NCBI RefSeq assembly: GCF_023910635.1
Contig: NZ_JAAVVZ010000010.1
Location: 36,573 to 100,572 of the forward strand
DNA: 64,000 bases
Reading direction: 5' to 3'
Source of the DNA: Sphingorhabdus sp.
GTDB lineage: Bacteria; Pseudomonadota; Alphaproteobacteria; Sphingomonadales; Sphingomonadaceae
Shown here: in pieces, positions 1-9,880 of the stretch
Layout of the letters: every line of letters begins with the position of its first letter
Position numbering within the stretch: the stretch's first letter is position 1
The notes under the pieces: generated by a model
What the model saw: the letters and a program-made list of their open reading frames with translations, nothing else
What the model was told of the DNA's origin: nothing
Databases searched by the model: none
Translations under genes and position numbers: made by a program

Positions 1-567
1 GATCGAACCGCGGCCTGATATCCCTGCTGTGGACAGATATTGTGCACCCGACGCATCGGCTGTGCCCTCTTGTCCGCGGCTATAGGCCAAGAATTTGCCC
101 ATCGCGGCCTGTTGCCCCGCCGACAAAATGCCCATGCCTGCTTCGCCTGCACCTGCGGCGATGGCCGCTGCCGCCAGAATGAGGCTGGCGATGCTGATAC
201 CGCTCGCTACAGAGAGGCCTTCGTTAAACCGCACAGCATGCCCGCCAACGACATGGCCAAGCTCATGCGCGATCACGCCTTGGACTTCATTTGCGGTAGT
301 TGCGGCATCGATCAAGCCGCTATGGAGATACACCGCCTGGCCGCCGGCAACAAAGGCGTTGATGGATTTGTCGTTGATCAGGATGATGTCGACATTTTTG
401 GGGTCAAGCCCCGCTGCCTCAATCAAAGGCGCGGAAATCTCATCGAGAAAAGCCTCGGTCTCTGCATCGCGCAAAATAGACTGCGCCATGGCGGGGCGCA
501 CAGATACTAGAACTGCAAGGAACAGGATGAATGCTGTCCGGACGGCACGAAACGTGAAATTACCCAT
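1..567 (-). CDS. M48-family metalloprotease, C-terminus outside window
   Basis: Zinc metalloprotease of peptidase family M48, probably periplasmic and acting in envelope protein quality control, as BepA-type relatives do. The gene reads leftwards and runs off the window, so 189 codons are visible. Residues 1-28 look like a signal peptide ending in AMA before QS. HELGH at residues 101-105 gives the two zinc histidines and the catalytic Glu; a downstream Glu167/Asp171 pair in QEGTAD fits the third ligand. The N-terminal sequence before the motif is typical of the TPR-bearing M48 subgroup, but any TPR part lies outside. The ATG at 567 is chosen because it gives the signal peptide. Family assignment is firm; the exact substrate is unknown. 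Confidence 0.88.
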   Translation of the reverse strand, partial: MGNFTFRAVRTAFILFLAVLVSVRPAMAQSILRDAETEAFLDEISAPLIEAAGLDPKNVDIILINDKSINAFVAGGQAVYLHSGLIDAATTANEVQGVIAHELGHVVGGHAVRFNEGLSVASGISIASLILAAAAIAAGAGEAGMGILSAGQQAAMGKFLAYSRGQEGTADASGAQYLSTAGISGRGSI

Positions 568-623
568 ATCTGATGAATGGCCCGAACTGTATGAACGCGC
601 AATGAAGAAATGAGACAAAACGA

Positions 624-652
624 AGCCCCGCCAGTCATCGACCAGCGGGGCT
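624..652 (-). terminator. Terminator downstream of rne
   Basis: An 8-bp perfect stem (AGCCCCGC / GCGGGGCT) with a 13-nt loop sits 25 bp after the rne stop. On the minus strand the stem is followed by a T-rich stretch (TCGTTTTG), consistent with intrinsic termination between rne and the M48 gene. Confidence 0.6.
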
Positions 653-676
653 ATGTTGTTTTAACCAGATAGCTTC

Positions 677-3313
677 TTAACCAAAGGTGCGTTGCCACCA
701 ACCAGTGCGGGGCGTGCCGTCATCAGGCGCATCGTCCGCTTGGGTTGATGCTACATCTTTTGCTGCATCTTTTGCGGCGGCTTTCTTGCGTGGGGCCTTG
801 GCTTTGGCCTTGGGTGCCTCGACTGCTTCTTCCGCTAAGGTTTCCGCAGCAGGCGGCGTTGCCTTTACCTTCGCGCGTGGCTTGGCTGGGGCCTTTACCT
901 TTGCAGCAACGACTTCCTCAGCCGCTACAGGAGCCTTTATGGCTGGCGCGTCGGCTGTAGCTTCAACCTTGACGGCATCGGCCTTGGCGCGGCTACGGCG
1001 CTTTGGCTTGGCATCGGCGTCCTGCACAACTTCTGGGACCGCAGACGCTTCGGCTTCGGCAGGTGCTGACGTTTCAACACGTGCATCAACGCCCGTTTCC
1101 TGACGGTCACGACCTCTGCCAACACGACGTCCGCGACGTGCTTTTGGCTTGGCTTCTGCATCAGCTTCGGGGGCTTGCGCGATGTCATTGCCTTCGGAAC
1201 GTTCCGCAGCACCTTCATTTTCGCCCGCAACCGCATTCTCCACGTCAGGACGGCCATCACGGTCGCGACCCTTGCCACCTCGGCGACCACGGCGACGCTT
1301 GCGTTTACGACCTTCGCCGCCTTCGCCTTCTTCGCGTGGACTCTCTTCTCGGGCACGACGTGGCTCACGAGCGGTTTCCTCAGCTTCTTCAACTTCGTCG
1401 TCGAAATCTTCGATGTCGTCTTCAATGTCATCATCGTCGAGATCTATAATCGGCGGTAGTTCGACCGGACGCTCTGGACGCGGGCCAGAACTGGAAACAG
1501 CAAGCTTTGCGCCTTCGGTCTCCCCATTGGGCACTATCAGCACGCGGACATGATAGCGATCTTCGATCGCCGCCAATTCAGCACGCTTGTTGTTGAGGCA
1601 ATAGATGGTCGCCTCTTGGCTTGCTTGCAACACGATCTGGTTGCCTTGACCCTTTGCCGCTTCGTCTTCGATAAGGCGCAGTGCGGACAATGCGGCCGAC
1701 GACGCGGTGCGGACAAGGCCAGTGCCTTCACAATGCGGACATTCGCGGGTCGATGCCTCCAGCACGCCAGTGCGCAGACGCTGACGGCTCATTTCCATCA
1801 GTCCAAAGCTGGAAATACGACCGACCTGAATGCGGGCGCGATCATGCTTCAACGCTTCTTTCATTGCACGCTCGACCTTGCGGGCGTTCGAATGATGCTC
1901 CATATCGATGAAGTCGATGACGACAAGGCCGGCCATATCGCGCAAGCGCAACTGACGGGCAATCTCGCGCGCAGCTTCCAAATTGGTTGAGAGCGCGGTT
2001 TGTTCAATACCATGTTCTTTGGTCGAACGGCCTGAGTTAATGTCGATCGAGACCAATGCTTCGGTCGGGTTGATAACAATATAGCCGCCGGATTTTAACT
2101 GGACCACCGGTTGATACATCGCGTTCAACTGATCTTCGACATGATAACGCTGGAACAAGGGAACTGGGTCGGCATAATGCTGCACACGCTTTGCGTGGCT
2201 TGGCATTAGCAGCTTCATAAAGTCTTTGGCAGCCTTATACCCGTCGGGCCCTTCAACGAACACCTCATCAATATCTTTATTGTAGATATCGCGGATGGCA
2301 CGTTTGATAAGGTCGCTGTCGGTGTGGATCAGCATGGGCGCCGCACCGCGCAGCGTACGCTCACGTATTTCGTCCCACAGCCGCGCCAGATAATCAAAAT
2401 CACGCTTGATTTCAGGCTTTGTCCGGGCAAGCCCGGCGGTCCGGATGATACAGCCCATTGTTGATGGCAACGTAAGATCGGAAATAATGGTCTTCAAACG
2501 TTTACGGTCGGCTGCGCTGTGGATTTTACGGCTGATGCCACCGCCATGCGACGTGTTTGGCATCAAGACGCAATAACGGCCTGCAAGGCTAAGATACGTC
2601 GTGAGCGCCGCACCCTTGTTGCCGCGTTCTTCCTTAACGACTTGAACGAGCAAAACCTGACGACGATGAATGACGTCCTGGATCTTGTACCGGCGGCGCA
2701 AGTTCATGCGCTTTGCGCGGACTTCGTCGCTTGCCTTTGGCGCGCGGCCTTCGCCACTTCGGCCACCCCGTCCACGACGGCGACGGTTGTTGCGACCGTT
2801 ATCGCCTTGCTGGTCGCCACGTTCGTTCTCGTCCGAATCGTCGCCATTGCCGCCAAGGTCGGGTTCTTCACCCTCCGTCATGTCGATGGTGTCGATGCTA
2901 TCATCGCTATCGACTTCGATAAGGTCAGTGACGTCGTCTTCACGTTCCGACGAACCTTGCATGATATCCGAAGGCTCGTCGCTTTCTTCTTCTTCCTGCT
3001 CGCGCAGTGCGGCCTCTTCAGCAGCAGCCTCAGCTTCTTCGGCCAGCAACCGGTCGCGGTCTTCCCGCGGGATCTGGTAATAATCGGGGTGAATTTCGGC
3101 AAACGCCAAAAATCCGTGGCGGTTGCCGCCATAATCGACGAAAGCCGCCTGAAGCGATGGTTCGACCCTGGTTACTTTTGCGAGGTAGATATTGCCTTTG
3201 AGCTGCTTGTGCTCGGCCGACTCAAAATCGAATTCCTCAATTTGGTTTCCTGTTACGACTGCGACCCGGGTTTCTTCCCGGTGACGCGCGTCGATAAGCA
3301 TACGCGTTGTCAT
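677..3313 (-). CDS. rne: Ribonuclease E/G
   Basis: Endoribonuclease for mRNA decay and rRNA/tRNA processing, and scaffold of the degradosome; 878 residues. An N-terminal S1 domain begins near residue 35 and is interrupted by a long acidic then Arg/Gly-rich insertion (about residues 95-205), as in other alphaproteobacterial RNase E proteins. The catalytic core carries the metal-binding aspartates in SIDINSGRST (about 425) and VVIDFIDM (about 466), followed by the Zn-link motif CPHCEGTG (about 530). The rest is a low-complexity charged tail rich in Arg, Lys, Glu and Ala that ends in GWWQRTFG; such tails bind RNA and partner proteins. The start at 3313 has GGAG 8 nt upstream; a start 7 codons earlier is possible but lacks this. 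A long untranslated region lies upstream. Confidence 0.96.
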   Translation of the reverse strand: MTTRMLIDARHREETRVAVVTGNQIEEFDFESAEHKQLKGNIYLAKVTRVEPSLQAAFVDYGGNRHGFLAFAEIHPDYYQIPREDRDRLLAEEAEAAAEEAALREQEEEESDEPSDIMQGSSEREDDVTDLIEVDSDDSIDTIDMTEGEEPDLGGNGDDSDENERGDQQGDNGRNNRRRRGRGGRSGEGRAPKASDEVRAKRMNLRRRYKIQDVIHRRQVLLVQVVKEERGNKGAALTTYLSLAGRYCVLMPNTSHGGGISRKIHSAADRKRLKTIISDLTLPSTMGCIIRTAGLARTKPEIKRDFDYLARLWDEIRERTLRGAAPMLIHTDSDLIKRAIRDIYNKDIDEVFVEGPDGYKAAKDFMKLLMPSHAKRVQHYADPVPLFQRYHVEDQLNAMYQPVVQLKSGGYIVINPTEALVSIDINSGRSTKEHGIEQTALSTNLEAAREIARQLRLRDMAGLVVIDFIDMEHHSNARKVERAMKEALKHDRARIQVGRISSFGLMEMSRQRLRTGVLEASTRECPHCEGTGLVRTASSAALSALRLIEDEAAKGQGNQIVLQASQEATIYCLNNKRAELAAIEDRYHVRVLIVPNGETEGAKLAVSSSGPRPERPVELPPIIDLDDDDIEDDIEDFDDEVEEAEETAREPRRAREESPREEGEGGEGRKRKRRRGRRGGKGRDRDGRPDVENAVAGENEGAAERSEGNDIAQAPEADAEAKPKARRGRRVGRGRDRQETGVDARVETSAPAEAEASAVPEVVQDADAKPKRRSRAKADAVKVEATADAPAIKAPVAAEEVVAAKVKAPAKPRAKVKATPPAAETLAEEAVEAPKAKAKAPRKKAAAKDAAKDVASTQADDAPDDGTPRTGWWQRTFG

Positions 3314-3885
3314 GTAATTTACTCCAGCGAGCACGGCAGCCGATTGTTAGCCGAAGGCCGCTCGCTTCATTGTTGGTACGTTGCCGAGCCGGACGCAAAG
3401 CGTTCCTGTCGGCAAAGCGATATGGTGGGAATGTTAAAAATGCGTCTGCTGCTTGTGCATGGCGGGCGTGTATCGCGCGCGCTTGATTTCCAACCCATGC
3501 GCCATGCCCTGACCGGGCGGCGTTGGTGGAAATATCATGCCTCATGTAGCGTCAACCTGTTAAATTGCCGAGCGTAAACACCGAACGGCGGACTATTGGG
3601 GCATTCGTGAGAACTCCCTGTAGTTAATCGCTAGCACTCCCGCATGTTGTCGGCAAGAGAATCCCGCGATTTAGGCCGTGAAGGTGATATTTCTGCGTTC
3701 ACGGCCTGACTTGCCATAACGGCTCATAGACCGTTATATTTATAATGTTGATTGGCCGGGACGGGTGTTTGCAAACAATGGTTTGCCGTCTGTTGGTGAA
3801 CATTATGACAAATCTGTAGGCTGATTTGGCATTGGACCAAATATAATTCTGGACGAATAACAGGGCTAAGACACATAAGCGATCC
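3314..3885. other. Divergent intergenic region of rne and the amidase
   Basis: 572 bp with no convincing gene. It must hold the promoters of both divergent genes and, on the minus side, an rne 5' untranslated region. A TTGACG followed by TATTTC on the minus strand near 3535-3556 is a possible but poorly spaced rne promoter. A 33-bp palindromic remnant of the repeat family lies at 3674-3706. Confidence 0.5.
3674..3706. repeat. Collapsed palindromic element (GGCCGTGAA type)
   Basis: GGCCGTGAAGGTGATATTT, 5 bp, then TTCACGGCC. It reproduces in 33 bp the two ends of the large element at 48092-48354 (GGCCGTGAACG... and ...GGTGATATTTATGTGTTCACGGCC) but lacks the whole core. The flanks also match: TTTA before and TGA or TCA after. 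It looks like an internal-deletion derivative. Confidence 0.65.
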
Positions 3886-4821
3886 ATGATCTTGGCTTTT
3901 TTCTTTGTGGCCCTGCCTATATGGGGCTTGCCCCAAATGGGCGCGAGCATGCACAGGGCATCGGCAGATGCTGGAGCAGTCATCGCCGGGCTCGCCCCTG
4001 GCAAGCCGCAAATCGCGCCGCCGACCGCATTTCGTAATAAACCGCCGAAGCGTCGTTATGAAGTTACGGCACCCATTCGGAAGAACATCGGAGAAGGACT
4101 GCCCACTATAAGCGGTCCTTCCGATGCCAGCCTGCCGCTTGTGGTCATTGACGCGGGGCATGGCGGACATGACCCCGGCGCAATCAGCCCGCATAGTGGG
4201 CAGCGCGAAAAGGACGTGACGCTCACAATTGCTAAGCTGGCGCGTGACGAGATACTTAAAGGTGGTCGGGTGCGGGTCGCGTTAACGCGGGATACGGACA
4301 GATTTATCGTGTTACAGGATCGTTATCAATTGGCACGCAAGATGAATGCCGATCTGTTTATCTCTATTCATGCTGACAGCGCGGAAAACCCGCAAGCTTC
4401 TGGCGGCACGGTTTACACTTTGTCCGAGGTCGCCTCAGATCGGGAAACACAGCGACTTGCGGCGCGTGAAAACAGGGCGAACATCATCAACGGCGTAAAT
4501 TTGGGTGGGGCTGATGCTAATGTGTCGTCGATCCTTATTGACCTAATGCAGCGTGAAACAATGAATGTCTCCGCCGAATTTGCAAAGCTGCTGTTGCGAG
4601 AGGCGACACCAAATATGCGGGTCCGCAGCAACTCGCATCGTTTCGCGGCATTCATTGTTCTAAAGGCTCCAGACACGCCCTCTGTTTTGTTTGAAATAGG
4701 GTATCTAAGCAATGCAGCGGATGTACGCTTCCTGTCGTCGGCCAAAGGACAGCGCAAGGTCGCGCGGACGTTGTCCCAAGCCGTTCAAGTCCATTTCGCA
4801 CGGCGGATTGAACCACGTTAA
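3886..4821 (+). CDS. N-acetylmuramoyl-L-alanine amidase (Amidase_3)
   Basis: Zinc amidase that cleaves the bond between MurNAc and the stem peptide, used in septum splitting; AmiC-like. The 311 residues start with a hydrophobic export segment (about 1-20) and a low-complexity linker, followed by the catalytic domain from about residue 85. Zinc ligands are His92 (AGHGGHDPG), Glu108 (QREKD) and His162 (SIHAD); the catalytic Glu270 lies in LFEIGYLSN. No AMIN targeting domain is present, so the N-terminus is short. The ATG at 3886 is the only start after an in-frame stop at 3844. The PBP1A gene follows 81 bp later on the same strand, so the pair likely forms a peptidoglycan unit. Confidence 0.93.
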   Translation: MILAFFFVALPIWGLPQMGASMHRASADAGAVIAGLAPGKPQIAPPTAFRNKPPKRRYEVTAPIRKNIGEGLPTISGPSDASLPLVVIDAGHGGHDPGAISPHSGQREKDVTLTIAKLARDEILKGGRVRVALTRDTDRFIVLQDRYQLARKMNADLFISIHADSAENPQASGGTVYTLSEVASDRETQRLAARENRANIINGVNLGGADANVSSILIDLMQRETMNVSAEFAKLLLREATPNMRVRSNSHRFAAFIVLKAPDTPSVLFEIGYLSNAADVRFLSSAKGQRKVARTLSQAVQVHFARRIEPR

Positions 4822-4902
4822 ATGGGCGTATGGCCAAATTCGCGTCCATTTGCTGATTTACATTCTGGACCTGTCCGGCAAATCGGCTAGATAGGGCCCG
4901 CA

Positions 4903-7419
4903 ATGGATATCCAGCCCCCACCTGCCGAAGTGCCGACAACGATCAGTTACCGGCTGAAACGTGACGCCGAAAGTTTTGTGACCCGCTGGCAGGGATATTG
5001 GCAAAGCAAGCGTTTTCGTTTGGCCACTTACGCCGTGGGTGCGCTGTTCGTTCTACTTTTGATATTCTGGGCGCTGTTCGCCCGCAATCTTCCCGATGCA
5101 GAGGCGCTGATCGAATATGAATCGCCGCTGCCAACGGTGGTGCGCGATGTCAACGGAGAGCCGTTCCACAGTTACGCCCGGGAACGTCGCGTTCAATTGG
5201 AATATGCGGATTTCCCGAAAACATTGGTACATGCCTATCTCGCGGCCGAAGACAAAACCTTTTTCAGCCATGGCGGGATTGACTATCCCGGTATCGCGTC
5301 AGCCATTTTCGACAATATTTTTAGCGACAAGCGGTCGCGTGGCGCATCGACCATCACACAACAGGTTGCGAAAAACCTGCTGTTGACCAACGAATATAGT
5401 TACACCCGCAAGGTCAAGGAGGCGATCTTGGCCAAGCGCATTGAAAGCGCGCTGACCAAGCCTCAGATTTTGTCGCTCTATCTCAATGAAATCGCGCTTG
5501 GGCGCCAATCATTCGGCGTCGAGGCTGCAGCGCAAGCCTATTTCGGAAAAAGCGTTGATCAGCTTTTACTGCATGAGATGGCCTTTCTGGCCATCTTGCC
5601 AAAGGCGCCGGAACGTTATGGGCGTGCCAAAAATGCTGACCTTGCCATGTCCCGGCGTAATTGGGTGCTGGGCGAAATGCGCGCAAACGGATGGATCACC
5701 GATACGCAGCTTGCGACCGCTCGTGCCCAACCGCTTGGCCTTGTGACGCAACGTGGCACCGGCTATAAAAATATTGGCGGTTATTTTGCAGAAGAAGTGC
5801 GTCGCCAGCTTATAGAAAAATTTGGCGAAACCGACGAAGCGGGCCCCTACAGCGTATATTCAGGCGGACTTTGGGTCCGGTCATCAATGCACCCCCAACA
5901 TCAACTTGCAGCGACCAAGGCGTTGCGTGACGGCTTGCTGCGCTACAATGCTGGCAAGGCGTGGAAAGCCAATTTGGGCACAATTGACGTCACCGATGAC
6001 AAATGGCCATCCCGCTTTGCATCGACCAATATTGGCATTGATTATGCGAATTGGCGTGCTGGCGTTGCGCTTGGCAAAGGGCGCGTTGGATTTGCGGATG
6101 GTTCGACCGCGCGCCTCGATGGTGGCCCCGCCGCGATGAAGGCAGGTGACGTGATCGCTGTTGCGCCCAATGGCACGAACAGCTTTGTCGTCCGCAGCGT
6201 GCCAGAGGTCGGCGGCGGCATGGTCGTCCAAGACCCTTTCAACGGACGTGTGCTCGCGGTGCAAGGCGGCTTTGACAATCGTATTTCCAGCTTCAATCGC
6301 GCAACACAGGCACAGCGGCAGCCCGGATCAACCATTAAACCCTTTGTCTACGCAACCGCGCTCGACAATGGAATGACGCCGACGTCGATTATCGTCGATG
6401 GTCCCTATTGCGTCTGGCAAGGTGCGAACTTAGGCCAAAAATGCTTTCGCAATTTCACAGGTGGCGGGGCAGGGCCGCAAACCATGCGGTGGGGCCTCGA
6501 ACAATCACGCAACCTGATGACGGTCCGAGCGGCCGCTGAATCGGGCATGGACAATGTGACCGACACCTTACGTGACATGTCGATTGGCGATTATCCTGAT
6601 TATCTTTCCTACGCGTTAGGTGCAGGCGACACGACAGTGTTGAAGATGGTCAACGCCTATTCGATGCTGGTCAATCACGGACGTGAATTAAAGCCGACAT
6701 TCATTGATTTTGCGCAAAATCGCAAAGGCAAGGTTATTTGGCCGGCCAAGTGGAAACCCTGCACGGGTTGCCGCGCGCCCGATTGGAATGGCAGGCCAAT
6801 GCCGCGCTTCACACCTGCGGGCAAGCAAGTCATGGACCCCATCACGGCGTATCAAGTCGTGCATATGTTGGAAGGCGTGGTACAACGCGGCACCGCCGTT
6901 ACATTGCGCGAGCTCGACCGACCATTGTTCGGCAAAACCGGAACAACCACTGGCCCGACAAATGTCTGGTTCATCGGCGGATCACCCAATTTAGTAGCTG
7001 GTCTCTATTTGGGCTTTGACCAACCGCGCAACATGGGTGGCTATGCGCAGGGAAGCTCACTTGCTGCGCCCATTTTCAAACAGTTCGCACGCACAGCGAT
7101 GGCCGATATGCCTAAGACACCGTTCATCGCGCCGGCCGGAACGCGGCTTGTCCGCGTGGATCGCAGGAGTGGCAAGCGCGTCTATGGAGCCTGGCCGAGT
7201 GATGACCCGCTAAGCGCGGTGATATGGGAGGCGTTCAAGGCCGAAACGGAGCCAAAGCGCTCTATCCGTCAGGAAGAACTCGCCGCGCGGGGCGACAAGC
7301 CAAAGAAAGCAACTGAAACGCAGTCTGATGGTGCTGCCGGCGCGGCCAACGCCCCAAGCGCAAGCGTCGGGACAAAGCGCGACCAGGAGTTTATCCAGCA
7401 AGAGGGCGGAATTTATTAG
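4903..7419 (+). CDS. mrcA: Penicillin-binding protein 1A (class A bifunctional PBP)
   Basis: Inner-membrane peptidoglycan synthase with glycosyltransferase (GT51) and transpeptidase activity; 838 residues. One TM helix spans about residues 40-59. The GT51 domain follows: EDKTFFSHGG with catalytic Glu116, then RGASTITQQ and the KEAILAKRIE segment. The transpeptidase has Ser476 in STIKPF, the SRN motif (EQSRN) and Lys678 in KTGTT. An OB-like insertion lies between the domains and a short low-complexity tail follows. The stop codon at 7417-7419 directly abuts a partial duplicate of the terminal repeat of the palindromic element at 7432, so insertion of that element may have trimmed the original 3' flank. 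Confidence 0.96.
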   Translation: MDIQPPPAEVPTTISYRLKRDAESFVTRWQGYWQSKRFRLATYAVGALFVLLLIFWALFARNLPDAEALIEYESPLPTVVRDVNGEPFHSYARERRVQLEYADFPKTLVHAYLAAEDKTFFSHGGIDYPGIASAIFDNIFSDKRSRGASTITQQVAKNLLLTNEYSYTRKVKEAILAKRIESALTKPQILSLYLNEIALGRQSFGVEAAAQAYFGKSVDQLLLHEMAFLAILPKAPERYGRAKNADLAMSRRNWVLGEMRANGWITDTQLATARAQPLGLVTQRGTGYKNIGGYFAEEVRRQLIEKFGETDEAGPYSVYSGGLWVRSSMHPQHQLAATKALRDGLLRYNAGKAWKANLGTIDVTDDKWPSRFASTNIGIDYANWRAGVALGKGRVGFADGSTARLDGGPAAMKAGDVIAVAPNGTNSFVVRSVPEVGGGMVVQDPFNGRVLAVQGGFDNRISSFNRATQAQRQPGSTIKPFVYATALDNGMTPTSIIVDGPYCVWQGANLGQKCFRNFTGGGAGPQTMRWGLEQSRNLMTVRAAAESGMDNVTDTLRDMSIGDYPDYLSYALGAGDTTVLKMVNAYSMLVNHGRELKPTFIDFAQNRKGKVIWPAKWKPCTGCRAPDWNGRPMPRFTPAGKQVMDPITAYQVVHMLEGVVQRGTAVTLRELDRPLFGKTGTTTGPTNVWFIGGSPNLVAGLYLGFDQPRNMGGYAQGSSLAAPIFKQFARTAMADMPKTPFIAPAGTRLVRVDRRSGKRVYGAWPSDDPLSAVIWEAFKAETEPKRSIRQEELAARGDKPKKATETQSDGAAGAANAPSASVGTKRDQEFIQQEGGIY

Positions 7420-7431
7420 GTCAGGACCCTG

Positions 7432-7695
7432 GGGTCAGGACCACTTAAATCCACCTTCGCGGCGTCAAAATGGCAAAGATATCGAAGGAAAATGTCCGCC
7501 GCAGGCAGTCATTCTGCCTGCAAGGTCATTTTGTTTCGAGATCGAAGCCATTTTGACGTCCTTCGGATTTGACCCATATTGTCCATTGCCACGTTGGCAA
7601 AGCTAGACTTAGAACCACTAAGTCCTGCGCTTACCGCCTGGCACTGAACAGTATGGCCTCAAACCGCGAAGGTGGATTTAAGTGGTCCTGACCCT
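7432..7695. repeat. Palindromic mobile-like element, copy 1 (full length)
   Basis: 264-bp non-coding element with near-perfect terminal inverted repeats of about 31 bp (starts GGGTCAGGACCACTTAAATC; the right end is its reverse complement). Inside are two nested palindromes. Module A runs from TCAAAATGGCAAAGATATCG to GCCATTTTGACG and contains a GCAGGCAG/CTGCCTGC stem. Module B runs from ATATTGTCCATTGCC to GAACAGTATGG and contains GGACTTAGAACCACTAAGTCC-like arms. A partial duplicate of the left end (GGTCAGGACC) lies just outside at 7419-7428. No reading frame of note. Likely a MITE- or REP-like element mobilised in trans. Confidence 0.8.
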
Positions 7696-7802
7696 AATAG
7701 ATTTTGTGCTGCGGCGGATAACTCTGGTCATCGCTGCCTTTGACTTGAGCGTCCAATCAGCTAAAGGCCGCGGCTGACCTATTCATTCCCTTGGAGTTTC
7801 TT

Positions 7803-8930
7803 ATGCGCGCCGACGCAGAAGGCTATGTTGCCCGCATTGATGCCGCCCTCAACCTCGTCAAGATGTCGCTTGACTGGGATCGCGCTTTACGTCGCTTGGA
7901 TGAACTGAATGCCAAGGTTGAGGACCCGACCTTGTGGGATAATCCCAAGGCCGCCGAAGAAGTTATGCGCGAACGCCGCCGGTTGGATGCGGCCATTGGG
8001 ACTGTGCGCGAAATCGACGCCGATAAGGCGGGCACGGTTGAGTTAATCGAGCTTGCCGAGATGGAAGGCGACGCCGAGTTGGGCGATGAAGGCGCCGCCG
8101 CATTGAAAGCATTGGCAGACCGTGCCGACCGCGACAAGGTCTCTGCATTGCTGTCGGGCGAAGCAGACAGCAACGACACCTTCATTGAAATTCATGCGGG
8201 CGCGGGTGGCACCGAGAGCCAGGATTGGGCCGAAATGCTTCAGCGCATGTATTATCGCTGGGCCGAACAACGCGGGTATAAGGTCGAAATGGTCGATTAT
8301 CAGGCAGGTGATCAGGCAGGCATCAAATCCGCCACCCTGCTGGTGAAAGGCGAAAATGCCTATGGCTATGCCAAGACCGAAAGCGGCGTCCACCGTTTGG
8401 TCCGTATTTCACCTTATGACAGCGCGGCAAAGCGGCATACGAGCTTTTCAAGCGTCTGGGTGTATCCGGTCATCGACGACAATATCGACATTGAAATCAA
8501 CGAAGGCGATTTAAAGATCGATACTTACCGCGCGTCCGGCGCAGGCGGGCAGCACGTTAACACGACGGACTCAGCCGTTCGTATCACGCACAAACCATCG
8601 GGCATCGTCGTTGCCAGCCAGAACGACCGCAGCCAGCACAAAAACCGCGCAACCGCGATGGGCATGTTGAAGGCACGACTATACGAAGCCGAACTGCGCA
8701 AGCGCGAAGAGGTCGCGAGCGGCGAATATGCGGCCAAGACCGAAATCGGTTGGGGCCACCAGATCCGCTCCTACGTGCTTCAACCCTATCAAATGGTCAA
8801 AGACCTGCGCACTGGCGTCACGTCGCCTACACCCGGCGACGTGCTCGACGGCGACCTAGACAATTTCATCGCCGCCGCATTGGCCCAGCGGGTAACAGGT
8901 GAAGCGGTTGCAGTTGAGGATGTGGATTAA
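7803..8930 (+). CDS. prfB: Peptide chain release factor 2
   Basis: Recognises UGA/UAA stop codons and triggers peptide release; 375 residues. The GGQ motif is at residues 248-250 (SGAGGQHVN). The anticodon-like tripeptide position of RF2, SPF in E. coli, reads SPY here (203-205, in [15 protein letters not shown]). The reading frame is continuous, so there is no programmed +1 frameshift like that in E. coli prfB. The ATG at 7803 is preceded by GGAG; an in-frame TTG four codons upstream is less likely because the family begins with MRA. It lies between two copies of the palindromic element and is convergent with the SDR gene. Confidence 0.96.
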   Translation: MRADAEGYVARIDAALNLVKMSLDWDRALRRLDELNAKVEDPTLWDNPKAAEEVMRERRRLDAAIGTVREIDADKAGTVELIELAEMEGDAELGDEGAAALKALADRADRDKVSALLSGEADSNDTFIEIHAGAGGTESQDWAEMLQRMYYRWAEQRGYKVEMVDYQAGDQAGIKSATLLVKGENAYGYAKTESGVHRLVRISPYDSAAKRHTSFSSVWVYPVIDDNIDIEINEGDLKIDTYRASGAGGQHVNTTDSAVRITHKPSGIVVASQNDRSQHKNRATAMGMLKARLYEAELRKREEVASGEYAAKTEIGWGHQIRSYVLQPYQMVKDLRTGVTSPTPGDVLDGDLDNFIAAALAQRVTGEAVAVEDVD

Positions 8931-9039
8931 ATTTCTGTAATTAAATATTTAAATACAATGATGCGCGATTGCCCCAATTCTTCTTCGCGCGTTTGAAGGT
9001 TTTGGGAAAATAGTTTTGCGGTTATATCGCTCGGGATAA

Positions 9040-9822
9040 TCAACCCCCTGGCGAAGCCGCGCTTCCTGCTAGCAATCCGCCGTCCAAATGTATTTCGCTG
9101 CCGGTCATATAGCTTGCATCGTCTGACGCTAGCAAAAGGGCGATGGCGGCGACTTCGTCGACTGTGCCGAAACGTTTGAGCGGCGTATCTGCCACCATCG
9201 CCGCCATACGGGCGTCGCGGTCGGGGCCGTTGCCGATCATCGCCTCCCACATCGGCGTGAGGATCGCGGCGGGGTGGATCGAGTTGCAACGGATTTTCAG
9301 TCCTTGGCCAGCGCAGTATAAAGCGACCGATTTTGTGTGATTGCGGATTGCGGCCTTGGACGAGGCGTACGCCGCCGCGCCCGGTATACCGACAAGGCCG
9401 GAGCGCGACGACATGTTGATGATCGACCCTGCGCGCTTTTGACGCATTGCCCCAATCGCATAACGGCACCCCAAGAATGTCCCGTCCAGATTGACAGCGT
9501 GCACTCGGCGCCACTCGCCCAACGTTGCGTGTTCAGGGTCGTGCGGGCCGGGGTTTTCTTCGAAACCTGTTATGCCGGCATTGTTGACCACAATATCCAT
9601 TTGGGGATGTTCTGCGGCGAGGCTCTCCCAATCTTTCTCCGACGAGACATCGAGTTTGATAAATACGCCGCCGATTTCGGCTGCAAGCTCAGTCCCATTT
9701 TCGGCGTCAATGTCGGCGATAACAATTTGCGCACCCTCCGCCGCAAAGCATCGCACGATTGCGGCCCCGATACCGCGCGCGCCGCCCGTGATAAGGGCCG
9801 ATTTATCCTGTAATTTGGGCAT
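9040..9822 (-). CDS. SDR-family NAD(P)-dependent oxidoreductase
   Basis: Classical short-chain dehydrogenase of 260 residues. The cofactor motif TGGARGIG is at 12-19; Asp37 or Asp39 after the second strand (IADID) suggests NAD preference; NNAG is at 80-83. The catalytic triad is Ser139 (in NMSSRS), Tyr152 and Lys156 (YASSK). The C-terminus shows the usual SEIHLDGG segment. The substrate cannot be read from sequence; the closest-looking group is cyclohexanol or 3-hydroxyacyl-type dehydrogenases. It is monocistronic on the minus strand between prfB and the second palindromic element. Confidence 0.88.
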   Translation of the reverse strand: MPKLQDKSALITGGARGIGAAIVRCFAAEGAQIVIADIDAENGTELAAEIGGVFIKLDVSSEKDWESLAAEHPQMDIVVNNAGITGFEENPGPHDPEHATLGEWRRVHAVNLDGTFLGCRYAIGAMRQKRAGSIINMSSRSGLVGIPGAAAYASSKAAIRNHTKSVALYCAGQGLKIRCNSIHPAAILTPMWEAMIGNGPDRDARMAAMVADTPLKRFGTVDEVAAIALLLASDDASYMTGSEIHLDGGLLAGSAASPGG

Positions 9823-9880
9823 AGGTTCTTCCTGAAATATTTTGCAACGCGTTCGTCATGCCTGTGTGGCTGTCTATCTT

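Noticed and set aside
40..613. Plus-strand open frames opposite the M48 protease
   Set aside because: The minus strand encodes HELGH and a signal peptide in a continuous frame; the plus frames are its mirror.
2519..3577. Open frame of about 350 codons on the plus strand across rne
   Set aside because: It is antisense to the rne low-complexity and S1 coding region, has skewed composition and no recognisable domain; rne is certain.
7803..7900. Programmed frameshift in prfB
   Set aside because: The frame is continuous from the ATG with no in-frame TGA and no slippery site.
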